Shown here: positions 1 through 7,024 of the stretch, in pieces
Layout: each line of letters starts with the position of its first letter
Numbering within the stretch: position 1 is the first letter of the stretch
Assembly (NCBI GenBank): GCA_934167365.1
Contig: CAKPKU010000054.1
Coordinates: forward strand, 1 to 10,601
Length of the DNA: 10,601 bases
Direction of reading: 5' to 3'
Source: an uncultured Clostridia bacterium
Lineage (GTDB): Bacteria; Bacillota; Clostridia; TANB77; CAG-508
Position numbers and translations under genes: made by a program
The notes under the pieces: generated by a model
Told to the model about the DNA's origin: nothing
Database searches by the model: none
Seen by the model: only the letters and a program-made list of their open reading frames with translations

Positions 1-142
1 AACTCATATTATCTTTATGTTTCGTAAAAATTATTATATTCTCGGATTATTTTCCGAAACTTCTTGACACCAATAAATCATTTTACATATTTTTATTATT
101 TATATTTGTCACATGATAAATGTATCTTTTTAATGAATTTTG

Positions 143-171
143 TTGATAATAAATCTTAGCTATGTTATATT
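143..171 (+). promoter_or_regulatory. pflB promoter (extended -10)
   Basis: TTGATA (143-148) is followed after exactly 17 nt by TATATT (166-171), with a TG one base upstream of the -10 (163-164), which makes an extended -10 element. Transcription would begin near 178 and give a leader of about 57 nt before pflB. A second, weaker candidate has TTGACA at 64-69 with an AT-rich -10 near 87-92. Upstream of both, TCGGA/TCCGA arms (42-46 and 53-57) form a short inverted repeat that could be an operator or the remains of an upstream element. No regulator can be assigned from sequence alone. Confidence 0.6.
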
Positions 172-234
172 ATTTTTTGGAAATCAAAACAATACAAATA
201 TATAATTTTTATTTTAACTTTATAGGAGGTAATC

Positions 235-2472
235 ATGGATTTTGAACAATGGAAAAATTTTAATAAAAGTGGTGAATGGACAAAAGAAATCGATGTTCGC
301 AGTTTCATTCAAGCAAACTATACACCTTATACAGGAAATGAAGAATTTTTAGCTAATGCCACAGAAAAGACAAGAAAACTATGGAGTGAAGTTCTTGAAT
401 TATACAAAAAAGAAAGAGAAAATGGTGGTGTTTTAGAAGCTGATGTAAAAACTCCATCTACAATAAATGGATATGATGCAGGTTACATTGACAAAGACTT
501 AGAAGATATAGTTGGTCTTCAAACAGACAAACCTTTAAAAAGAGCTATTATGCCAAATGGTGGTATTCGTATAGTTGAAAAATCTTGCGAAGCTTATGGT
601 TTAAAAGTTGATGAAGAAACATCTAGAATTTATCATGCTTTAAGAAGAACACATAATGATGGTGTTTTTGCAGTATACACACCAGACATTAGAGCTGCAA
701 GAAGCTCACACTTAATAACAGGTCTTCCTGATGGATATGGTCGTGGAAGAATTATAGGTGACTACAGAAGAGTTGCATTATACGGTGTTGATGCATTAAT
801 AGAAGCTAAAAAGAAAGATATGGAAACATATGACAGAGATGAATTCACATATGATGTAATTAGAGCTCGTGAAGAAATGCATGACCAAATTGCTGCATTA
901 GAAGATTTAAAGAAAATGGCTGAAAAATACGGATTTGATATTTCAAAACCAGCATCAAATGCTAAAGAAGCTATTCAATGGTTATACTTTGGATATTTAG
1001 GAGCTGTTAAAGACCAAAACGGTGCTGCAATGAGCTTAGGAAGAACATCTACTTTCTTAGATATATATATTGAAAAAGATTTAGAAAATGGAGTTATAAC
1101 AGAAGAAGAAGCTCAAGAATTAATGGATCATTTTGTTATGAAATTAAGACTTGTTAGATTCCTACGTGCTCCTGAATATAACGAATTATTTAGCGGAGAC
1201 CCAGTTTGGGTTACAGAAAGCATTGGTGGTATGGGTGTTGATGGAAGAACCTTAGTTACAAAAAATTCTTTCAGAGTTTTACACACATTAAGAACATTAG
1301 GACCTGCTCCAGAGCCAAATTTAACAGTTCTTTGGTCTAAAAACTTACCACAAGGATTTAAAGATTTTTGTGCAAAAATTTCAATTGATACATCAGCTAT
1401 CCAATATGAAAATGATGATTTAATGAGAGTAACTCTTGGTGATGATTACGGTATTGCTTGTTGCGTATCTGCAATGAAAATTGGTAAACAAATGCAATTC
1501 TTTGGTGCAAGAGCTAACTTAGCAAAAACTTTATTATATGCAATAAATGGTGGTAGAGATGAAATATCTGGAAAACAAATAGGTCCAAAATTCAGACCAA
1601 TAACATCAGAATATTTAGACTATGATGAAGTTATGGAAAAATTCGATGATATGATGGAATATGTTGCTAAAATTTATATTAAAGCATTAAATGCAATTCA
1701 TTATATGCATGATAGATATTCATATGAAGCATTAGAAATGGCTTTACATGATAAAGAAATTTTAAGAACTATGGCATGTGGTATTGCAGGACTTTCAGTT
1801 GTTGCTGATTCACTATCTGCTATAAAATATTCAAAAGTAAAAGTTGTAAGAAATGAAGAAGGTTTAGCTGTTGACTATATAGTTGAAGGCGACTATCCAA
1901 AATATGGAAATGATGATGACAGAGTTGACTCAATTGCTGTAAATATTGTTAAAGAATTTGAAAGAAAATTAGAAAAACACATCATATACAGAGATGCCAA
2001 ACCAACACTTTCTGTTTTAACAATAACATCAAATGTAGTTTATGGTAAAGCTACTGGAAATACACCAGATGGACGTCGTGCAGGAGTTCCATTTGGACCT
2101 GGTGCTAACCCTCTTTATGGAAGAGATTCAAATGGTGCATTAGCTGTTATGAATACAATAGCTAAACTTCCATATGAATATTCAGAAGATGGTATTTCAT
2201 TTACATTTGCAATAACACCAAATACTTTAGGAAATGATTCACAAACACAAGTAAATAATTTAGTAAGTATGTTAGATGGTTACTTCATGCAAACAGGACA
2301 TCACATTAATGTAAATGTATTTAATCGTGCATTATTAGAAGATGCTATGGAACATCCAGAAAATTATCCTCAACTTACAATTCGTGTTTCTGGATATGCT
2401 GTTAACTTTATAAAATTAACAAGAGAACAACAATTAGATGTAATTCGTAGAACAATTCATGAAAGAATTTAA
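235..2472 (+). CDS. pflB: Formate C-acetyltransferase (pyruvate formate-lyase)
   Basis: This is the glycyl-radical enzyme that converts pyruvate and CoA to acetyl-CoA and formate in anaerobic fermentation; it is cytoplasmic. The 745-residue product has the family's usual length. The adjacent catalytic cysteines are C409-C410 in the motif IACCVSAMKIGKQMQFFGARAN, and the radical-bearing glycine is G720 in RVSGYAVNF near the C-terminus. The N-terminal part carries the PFL signature RRTHNDGVFAVYTPDIRAAR and the LPDGYGRGRIIGDYRRVALYG substrate-channel region. The start is fixed by AGGAGG at 224-229, five bases before ATG. The radical has to be installed by a PflA activase, usually encoded just downstream; here a terminator follows immediately, so the activase must be encoded elsewhere. 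Identification is secure. The gene has no internal stops and looks like ordinary core metabolism. Confidence 0.98.
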   Translation: MDFEQWKNFNKSGEWTKEIDVRSFIQANYTPYTGNEEFLANATEKTRKLWSEVLELYKKERENGGVLEADVKTPSTINGYDAGYIDKDLEDIVGLQTDKPLKRAIMPNGGIRIVEKSCEAYGLKVDEETSRIYHALRRTHNDGVFAVYTPDIRAARSSHLITGLPDGYGRGRIIGDYRRVALYGVDALIEAKKKDMETYDRDEFTYDVIRAREEMHDQIAALEDLKKMAEKYGFDISKPASNAKEAIQWLYFGYLGAVKDQNGAAMSLGRTSTFLDIYIEKDLENGVITEEEAQELMDHFVMKLRLVRFLRAPEYNELFSGDPVWVTESIGGMGVDGRTLVTKNSFRVLHTLRTLGPAPEPNLTVLWSKNLPQGFKDFCAKISIDTSAIQYENDDLMRVTLGDDYGIACCVSAMKIGKQMQFFGARANLAKTLLYAINGGRDEISGKQIGPKFRPITSEYLDYDEVMEKFDDMMEYVAKIYIKALNAIHYMHDRYSYEALEMALHDKEILRTMACGIAGLSVVADSLSAIKYSKVKVVRNEEGLAVDYIVEGDYPKYGNDDDRVDSIAVNIVKEFERKLEKHIIYRDAKPTLSVLTITSNVVYGKATGNTPDGRRAGVPFGPGANPLYGRDSNGALAVMNTIAKLPYEYSEDGISFTFAITPNTLGNDSQTQVNNLVSMLDGYFMQTGHHINVNVFNRALLEDAMEHPENYPQLTIRVSGYAVNFIKLTREQQLDVIRRTIHERI

Positions 2473-2503
2473 AAAAAAAGCTAGGAGTTCCTAGCTTTTT
2501 TTT
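2471..2503. terminator. Bidirectional terminator between pflB and small membrane gene
   Basis: GCTAGG/CCTAGC arms (2480-2485 and 2490-2495) are extended by an A-run before and a T-run after, giving a strong GC-core hairpin with a U-tract in both directions. It starts at the pflB stop codon and ends 10 bp from the stop codon of the convergent - strand gene, so it probably serves both. Confidence 0.92.
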
Positions 2504-2512
2504 GTGTTGTCT

Positions 2513-2725
2513 TTATGAAAATAGGACTATAATTATAAGTATTAATCCTATCATTACAGCAGATAAGATTGCTCTAGCGGCTAATCTTGAAACTCCAGTT
2601 TTCATTAATAGCGATATAATCGCTTCTTCAAGCCATACAAATATTGGCTTAAAAAGCAAATTCCAAACGCCTCTTAAAATCCAACCAACTATTGACAACA
2701 ATCCTTTTACAATGTGATATCCCAT
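2513..2725 (-). CDS. Small hydrophobic membrane protein, unknown function
   Basis: A 70-residue protein with two hydrophobic segments, about residues 8-37 (Trp-rich and amphipathic in places, with W15, W21 and W31) and about 48-69 (Ile/Leu-rich, ending in LILIIIVLFS), joined by a short basic turn containing SRLAARA. It is probably a two-pass or hairpin membrane protein. I do not recognise a family. The case for a real gene is the strong AAAGGAGG ribosome binding site 8 nt before ATG, a good promoter upstream (TTGACT-17-CATAAT), and the shared terminator behind it. The overlapping frame on the other strand lacks these signals and is taken as a shadow. The start codon lies in the middle of a 16-bp palindrome. 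Confidence 0.75.
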   Translation of the reverse strand: MGYHIVKGLLSIVGWILRGVWNLLFKPIFVWLEEAIISLLMKTGVSRLAARAILSAVMIGLILIIIVLFS

Positions 2726-2733
2726 ATGGGATA
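2718..2733. promoter_or_regulatory. 16-bp perfect palindrome over start codon
   Basis: TATCCCATATGGGATA is its own reverse complement. On the - strand it lies directly after the AGGAGG and contains the ATG of the small membrane gene. In RNA it can fold into a 6-bp hairpin whose ATAT loop includes the first bases of the start codon. It could act in translation control or as a protein-binding site, or it could be chance. Confidence 0.4.
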
Positions 2734-2763
2734 CCTCCTTTCACTTATGATGTTTATAGGTTT

Positions 2764-2792
2764 ATTATGCCAATTTTATACAAATAAGTCAA
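2764..2792 (-). promoter_or_regulatory. Promoter of the small membrane protein gene
   Basis: On the - strand TTGACT (2787-2792) is followed after 17 nt by CATAAT (2764-2769). Each box differs from the sigma-A consensus at one base. Transcription would start near 2757, about 30 nt before the start codon. Confidence 0.65.
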
Positions 2793-2864
2793 TCTTATGT
2801 AAACATTGTGTTAAATACTATTTTTTCTATAAACTTCTTTATAGAATTAGCAAATAATATATAA

Positions 2865-2934
2865 AATAAAAAACTTCAATGTTTAATTATGCATATTTGT
2901 ATTAAGCATATCTTTAACATTGAAGTTTTTTATT
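2865..2934 (-). terminator. Terminator after the yhgE-like gene
   Basis: A 19-bp inverted repeat (2865-2883 and 2916-2934, core AACTTCAATGTT/AACATTGAAGTT) lies 5 bp beyond the stop codon of the YhgE-family gene. The outer arms are A-runs and T-runs, so a U-tract closes the hairpin in either direction. The 32-nt loop contains a small ATGC/GCAT pairing that could extend the structure. Confidence 0.85.
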
Positions 2935-2939
2935 ATTTA

Positions 2940-5093
2940 TTAAGCTTTTTTATTTTCTTTTTTATTCTTTATTATTTCAACACCTAAAGTTATTAATCCC
3001 AATACTACTGCTATACTAATTAGTATTAAAGTATTTTTACCAATAAAGTTTGTACTTGTTGAAATTAAACATTCTTTAAATACCTTTATAGTATATGTCA
3101 TTGGTAATAATGGATTTAAAAATCTAAATCCTTTATCAATTGTTTCTACAGGGAATGTTCCTCCTGCTGCTGCAAGCTGAAGTACTAATACAATTAATGC
3201 TAGGAATTTACCAATATCACCGAAATTTCTAATTAAGAATTGTATTATTGTCATAAATACTGCTCCAACAACACCGCATTCTAATAAATATACTGCTGTA
3301 TTTGAAACATCAAAACCTAATCCTAATTTTAATATTAATCCTGTAAATATACCATCTGCTATACCAATTCCAATATATAATAAGTTCTGTAAAATTTTAT
3401 TTTTAGCATCTGAATCCAATCTTCCAAATCTATGTTTTTGGTCATAATATAAAACAACGTAACACATCAATGCACCAACCCATAATCCAATAGATATAAA
3501 TAATGGTGTAAATGCTATACCATATGAACTTACCTCACCATAATCTTTTTCTTCAATTTTTACTGGATCTGACACAAAGTCATTCAATCCATTTAGTTTT
3601 GTAAGCTCTGTTTTAGATTCTTCCAATCCGTTATTAATTTCTGTTTTAAATGTATCAACACCTTCTAATAAAGTTTGGCTACCTTCTACTGCTGAATTAC
3701 TTCCCTCATCTAATTTGTTTAAAGAATCCTTAACTGTTTCTGAACTTGTACTTAATGTTTTTAATCCTGTTTCAAGTGATTGTGCTCCACTTTGTACTTG
3801 AGTACCACCAAGTTTTAATGTTGAAAGACCATTTGTTAAAGTCTCTGTTCCGTTTTTTACAGATGTTAGACCTGTTTTTAATGTTCCTATTTTTCCCATT
3901 AAACTTGTAATTTCAGATGAACTTGATTTTAATTTTTCTGTTCCTGCATTAAGTGATTGTGATCCTGCTCTTAACCCCTCACTTTGTGCTGATAATGCTT
4001 TTGATTTTTCAGCAAGTGTATTACCGTTTTCTACTACTTTATATTTTTCTTTCTCAGATAATATTGCTTTTGCATTTTTAGCCATTTCATTTATATTTTT
4101 ATTTGTAACTTCTGTTCCATTTATTGCTTGGTCATATTGTATTATTGATTGTAATAATTGATTTTGTTTATCATCAAATGTATTTACTAAAGTTGTATAA
4201 TCTTGAACTTTTTGTGTAAGTGCATCAGTATTTTGTGTATAACCTTGCACACCATTATTCACTCCAGTTGCTCCAGTATTTAAGTCTTCAATACCTTGTG
4301 TTAAAACAGATATTTTATCTCCTCCATTTGAAGATATACTATCTACACCTGCATTTATTTGTGCTATTGCATCATCTAATGTTGATGCTCCAATTTCTAA
4401 ACTTGCAACACCTTCATTTACTTGTGATACACCATTATTTAAACTTGAGCTACCTGCATATGCACTTTTTACTCCATTATCAAAATCTGTATATTTACTA
4501 TTTAATAGACCAATTCCACTATTTAATTCTTTTAGTCCACTATTTAAATCAGATATACCATCATATATTTTATTTGCTCCATCTGATATATCTTGTAAAC
4601 TATCTGGAACTTCTGCTAAAGTATCTGATAGTGTTGATACAACTTCTTTTCCAACTTTACTTTGTAATTGCATTTCTGTTGCAGTTACTACTTTATTGAT
4701 TATTTGTGATGCTAAATAATTACTTTGTTGATTTGGTGAATATGTTATTGTTGCAACTTTTTTATTTTCCTCTTTTGCACTATTTAAACATTCTGTAAAA
4801 TCACTTGGAATTGTTATTGTTGCATAGTATTCAGCGTTTTGTAGTCCTTCTGTTGCCTCATCTTCACTTACTTCACAAAAATTCATAACATCTTTATCTT
4901 TTAATTCCTTTACTAACTCACTTCCTTGGTTAGTTCCATCTACCCCTTTATCTAAATTTACAATTGCTATTTTCATATCAGTTAAATTTCCATATGGATC
5001 CCAATATGATTTTAAATAGAAGAAACTGTATATTATTGGAATACATAATACAACTATAAAAATAATAATTTTAAAAAATTTCTTATTCTGCAT
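2940..5093 (-). CDS. YhgE/Pip-family membrane protein (ABC-2 permease-like)
   Basis: A polytopic membrane protein of the YhgE/Pip family, which includes lactococcal phage infection protein Pip and is related to YueB/EsaA. The numbering below counts from the upstream TTG. One N-terminal membrane segment (about residues 9-28) is followed by the family signature YWDPYGNLTDMKIAIVNLD. A large extracellular region of roughly 500 residues contains many short repeats of the form LNxG / LxxGxxxL (about 170-500), predicted helical or coiled coil. Five membrane segments follow (about 532-552, 574-594, 600-625, 630-648, 688-708), with the conserved AGGTFPVE and NPLLPMTY motifs of the C-terminal domain. 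I chose ATG at 5093 because AAGGAAG lies 9 nt before it. A TTG at 5102 would add three residues but abuts the ribosome binding site. The start overlaps the tetR stop by 11 nt, so the pair is co-transcribed and likely translationally coupled. The exact substrate or role is unknown; export or surface-receptor roles are the family precedents. Confidence 0.9.
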   Translation of the reverse strand: MQNKKFFKIIIFIVVLCIPIIYSFFYLKSYWDPYGNLTDMKIAIVNLDKGVDGTNQGSELVKELKDKDVMNFCEVSEDEATEGLQNAEYYATITIPSDFTECLNSAKEENKKVATITYSPNQQSNYLASQIINKVVTATEMQLQSKVGKEVVSTLSDTLAEVPDSLQDISDGANKIYDGISDLNSGLKELNSGIGLLNSKYTDFDNGVKSAYAGSSSLNNGVSQVNEGVASLEIGASTLDDAIAQINAGVDSISSNGGDKISVLTQGIEDLNTGATGVNNGVQGYTQNTDALTQKVQDYTTLVNTFDDKQNQLLQSIIQYDQAINGTEVTNKNINEMAKNAKAILSEKEKYKVVENGNTLAEKSKALSAQSEGLRAGSQSLNAGTEKLKSSSSEITSLMGKIGTLKTGLTSVKNGTETLTNGLSTLKLGGTQVQSGAQSLETGLKTLSTSSETVKDSLNKLDEGSNSAVEGSQTLLEGVDTFKTEINNGLEESKTELTKLNGLNDFVSDPVKIEEKDYGEVSSYGIAFTPLFISIGLWVGALMCYVVLYYDQKHRFGRLDSDAKNKILQNLLYIGIGIADGIFTGLILKLGLGFDVSNTAVYLLECGVVGAVFMTIIQFLIRNFGDIGKFLALIVLVLQLAAAGGTFPVETIDKGFRFLNPLLPMTYTIKVFKECLISTSTNFIGKNTLILISIAVVLGLITLGVEIIKNKKENKKA

Positions 5094-5670
5094 TTTTTTC
5101 AACTTCCTTTCTTTTTAATCCATTCATTAAGAAATGCAATATATTATCTGCAATTTCCTTTTCATCTAATTTTTTGTAATCTTCATTCCAATCTATCATT
5201 AGTGCTATATACATTTTGTATATTAAGAAAGTCATAATATCTATATTCTGAACTTCTATTTTATCTTTTTGAATTGCAAGCTCTAGCTCTTTTCTTATAT
5301 AATTTTGAATTTCTTTATCTACTATTTTTAAATTTTCCTTTAATCTATCATTTTTTAGTAATTCTGATTCATTAAATAGCATTTTTAAAAATTTACAATT
5401 TTTTTTGTATTTTAATAAATTGTATATCACTTGGTGTACAGTTTCCATAAAATCTAATTTTTTAGACTCTACATTTTCTATTATTTTTCTCATATTTTCT
5501 AGCTCTTCTTTTATGCAATATTTTAAAAGCTCTTCTTTACTTGAAAAATAAGTATAAACCGTTTTTTTGGTTACACCTGCATCGCTTGCAATTTCATCCA
5601 TAGATACTTTTTTAAATCCATATTTAGTGAATAGGCTTTTTGCCGAAGCCAATATTTGTTCTTCCTTCAT
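5083..5670 (-). CDS. TetR/AcrR-family transcriptional regulator
   Basis: A 195-residue one-component repressor of typical TetR length. The N-terminal helix-turn-helix is clear at about residues 22-44 (SMDEIASDAGVTKKTVYTYF, followed by SSKEELL). The C-terminal two-thirds is an all-helical ligand-binding and dimerisation domain with no recognisable ligand signature. ATG at 5670 has GAAAGGAAG upstream. It is the first gene of a two-gene operon with the YhgE-family gene and sits behind a promoter overlapped by a perfect inverted repeat, so autorepression and control of the membrane protein are the natural reading. TetR genes are commonly found beside yhgE-like genes in Firmicutes. Confidence 0.95.
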   Translation of the reverse strand: MKEEQILASAKSLFTKYGFKKVSMDEIASDAGVTKKTVYTYFSSKEELLKYCIKEELENMRKIIENVESKKLDFMETVHQVIYNLLKYKKNCKFLKMLFNESELLKNDRLKENLKIVDKEIQNYIRKELELAIQKDKIEVQNIDIMTFLIYKMYIALMIDWNEDYKKLDEKEIADNILHFLMNGLKRKEVEKNAE

Positions 5671-5687
5671 ATGTATTACTTCCTTTC

Positions 5688-5720
5688 TATACTAATATAC
5701 CGTATCAGTATATTAGTATA
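5688..5720. promoter_or_regulatory. Putative TetR operator (13-7-13 inverted repeat)
   Basis: The arms TATACTAATATAC (5688-5700) and GTATATTAGTATA (5708-5720) are perfect reverse complements separated by CGTATCA. The site lies 18 bp upstream of the tetR start codon and covers the -10 box of its promoter, the expected position for an autorepressor. Two half-sites of this length are typical of TetR-family dimers (or two dimers). Confidence 0.8.
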
Positions 5721-5743
5721 CTCTGGATATAAAAAATTGTCAA
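5715..5743 (-). promoter_or_regulatory. Promoter of the tetR-yhgE operon
   Basis: On the - strand TTGACA (5738-5743) and TATACT (5715-5720) are separated by exactly 17 nt: a consensus -35 and a one-mismatch -10. The -10 box is the outer end of one operator arm, so a bound repressor would directly block RNA polymerase. Transcription would start near 5708. Confidence 0.8.
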
Positions 5744-6020
5744 TACTTTTCTACATTTTTTTCCAGTATTAACAATTTTTTTATATAAATATTGCATTAC
5801 TAATTATAATCACATTTTATAACTAGTATACATCATCTTCATATATATTACTTTTTAATGTTTTGACAATGTCTTTCTATATAATAGCCAATTACCTTCT
5901 AAAAAATGTTAAACAATGTCAAATTTATTATTAAATCAGTTTATGCCTATGTATATAGCTTAGTACCATATAAGTTAGAAATTATTATTTGATTTCTATT
6001 CCTTTTCATTTCCTATTATA
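5744..6020. other. Intergenic region with no recognised gene
   Basis: About 277 bp between the tetR promoter and the terminator of the next operon. It is strongly AT-rich. I see no ribosome binding site with a plausible reading frame and no strong hairpin. The octamer ACAATGTC occurs twice, 47 bp apart (5866-5873 and 5913-5920), the first inside the small palindrome GACAATGTC. Its meaning is unknown. Confidence 0.5.
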
Positions 6021-6056
6021 TAAAAAACCTAAATAGTTATTTAATTACTATTTAGG
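6021..6056 (-). terminator. Terminator of the thg1-like gene
   Basis: Arms CCTAAATAGT (6028-6037) and ACTATTTAGG (6047-6056) form a 10-bp stem with a 9-nt loop. Read on the - strand it is followed by TTTTTTA and lies 20 bp beyond the stop codon of the Thg1-like gene. Confidence 0.88.
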
Positions 6057-6076
6057 CTGTTGTTTATAATATAAAA

Positions 6077-6760
6077 TTAAAAATCCATTAAATCAACATA
6101 CAAATCCTTATATTCATTTGTAATGCTTTTTATCTTTTTTATATTGCCATTGTAAAATTCATTTATATCTATTCTATCTCCATCAAAATATAATATTCCA
6201 TCTTGTGTATCTTCTAATATTTCATATCCTTCCATTTTTTTACATTCAGCAACTCTCTTTTCTTGTTTGATATTTCCCATTCTTACATTATTTTTTGATA
6301 AGAAATATGTTGTCATTACGTTTTTTATGATACCTGATCTAAATTTTATATATGAATTTATTTTATCTTTATTTATTGAAAAACATTTACCGTGCCAAAA
6401 TGTTTTTATTTTATTATCACATTGATTAAAATAGTCAAAAAAATACTGTGAGAATAGTGCTATTATTTCATTTGATCCAGTACAATTTTCTTTATCTAAA
6501 TCACTTATTACTGATATTGGATTTGTAAAAATAAAACTTATTTCATCTGAACCTAATATTGATAAACATTGATATCTTCTGGTAAAAAATTCTGCTGTTT
6601 TTTCTAAATTGTTTCTAAAACTTCCTTTATAATTATTTAATAAATCCAAATTTTTATTTTTTGTTACATCTTTTCCATCAAATCGAATAACTAATGGATT
6701 TTTAAAACTCACTCTCATACTATATTTACTTTGTATTTGAAAAAAATAGCTAATCCACAT
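6077..6760 (-). CDS. Thg1-like protein (tRNA-His guanylyltransferase family)
   Basis: A 227-residue divergent member of the Thg1 / Thg1-like (TLP) family, enzymes that add nucleotides in the 3'-5' direction to tRNA 5' ends. Visible signatures are IRFDGK (D28, G29, K30) and GSDEISFIF (D72, E73), which match in position and sequence the two metal-binding carboxylate motifs of the palm domain (D29 and D76 in human THG1). A following stretch, residues about 120-158, with HGKCF, an Arg at 141, N147 and YFLS, aligns loosely with the FDAR...R...N...Y block of the family. Near the C-terminus, GYEILEDTQDGILYF resembles the usual end of the domain. The eukaryotic HINNLYN-type motif is not obvious. Bacterial TLPs mostly act in 5'-end repair or editing rather than essential G-1 addition, so that role is inferred. 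ATG at 6760 is preceded by AAAGGAG with a rather long 13-nt spacing; Met15 has no ribosome binding site. It appears to be transcribed alone. Confidence 0.82.
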   Translation of the reverse strand: MWISYFFQIQSKYSMRVSFKNPLVIRFDGKDVTKNKNLDLLNNYKGSFRNNLEKTAEFFTRRYQCLSILGSDEISFIFTNPISVISDLDKENCTGSNEIIALFSQYFFDYFNQCDNKIKTFWHGKCFSINKDKINSYIKFRSGIIKNVMTTYFLSKNNVRMGNIKQEKRVAECKKMEGYEILEDTQDGILYFDGDRIDINEFYNGNIKKIKSITNEYKDLYVDLMDF

Positions 6761-6794
6761 ATTTTATTTTCTACTCCTTTTAGTTAATATATTT

Positions 6795-6816
6795 AAGAGA
6801 GCATAATTGCTCTCTT
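6795..6816. repeat. 9-bp inverted repeat in thg1-like leader
   Basis: AAGAGAGCA (6795-6803) and TGCTCTCTT (6808-6816) are perfect complements around a TAAT loop. The hairpin lies about 35 bp upstream of the Thg1-like start codon. There is no convincing U-tract on either side, so it is a weak terminator at best and may instead be a leader hairpin. Confidence 0.6.
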
Positions 6817-6819
6817 TAT

Positions 6820-6895
6820 ATGCATACAATAACCAATAAAATTGGGTCTACAATATAATTCGTGGATAATGCTCCAATACACAAATTGTATGCAT
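6820..6895. repeat. Long imperfect hairpin with 11-bp ends
   Basis: ATGCATACAAT (6820-6830) and ATTGTATGCAT (6885-6895) are perfect complements enclosing 54 nt. Inside, ATTGG (6841-6845) can pair with CCAAT either at 6874-6878, extending the stem, or at 6833-6837, making a small separate hairpin. On the + strand a T-rich run follows (6895-6904). It could be a structured RNA leader, a small RNA with its terminator, or a tiny non-autonomous element. I match it to no known riboswitch. Confidence 0.45.
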
Positions 6896-6907
6896 TTTTA
6901 TTTTACC

Positions 6908-6941
6908 ATAAATTAATCGCACTAACAATAGATTAATTTAT
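6908..6941. repeat. 11-bp inverted repeat downstream of anti-sigma gene
   Basis: ATAAATTAATC (6908-6918) and GATTAATTTAT (6931-6941) enclose a 12-nt loop, about 85 bp past the stop codon of the sigma/anti-sigma operon on the - strand. The stem is nearly all A/T and no U-tract follows on the - strand, so its role as that operon's terminator is doubtful. Confidence 0.4.
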
Positions 6942-7024
6942 AAAATAAATTTTTAATTATATAACTATACAATAAATTTTCCTTGTTTAAATAATTTTAC
7001 TTTAGCATGTACTTATTTCTCCAA

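Noticed and set aside
90..130. FNR/CRP- or Rex-like operator near ATTTGTCACATGATAAAT upstream of pflB
   Set aside because: The palindrome matches at only 14 of 18 positions and fits none of the known consensus sites well. In such AT-rich DNA this is not convincing.
2826..2845. 8-bp hairpin TCTATAAA/TTTATAGA as an extra terminator
   Set aside because: It is nearly all A/T with no T-run after it in the useful direction; the strong hairpin at 2865-2934 already ends the operon.
4220..4699. A 159-codon + strand frame very rich in Leu, His and Tyr
   Set aside because: It is the antisense of the repeat region of the YhgE-family gene. Its composition follows from the repeats, and it has no ribosome binding site.
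5093..5102. TTG at 5102 as start of the YhgE-family gene
   Set aside because: The TTG abuts the AAGGAAG motif, while the ATG at 5093 has normal 9-nt spacing, so the ATG is preferred.
6795..6900. Known riboswitch or T-box upstream of the thg1-like gene
   Set aside because: I looked for purine, preQ1, THF, c-di-GMP, guanidine and T-box signatures on both strands and found none. Only generic hairpins remain.
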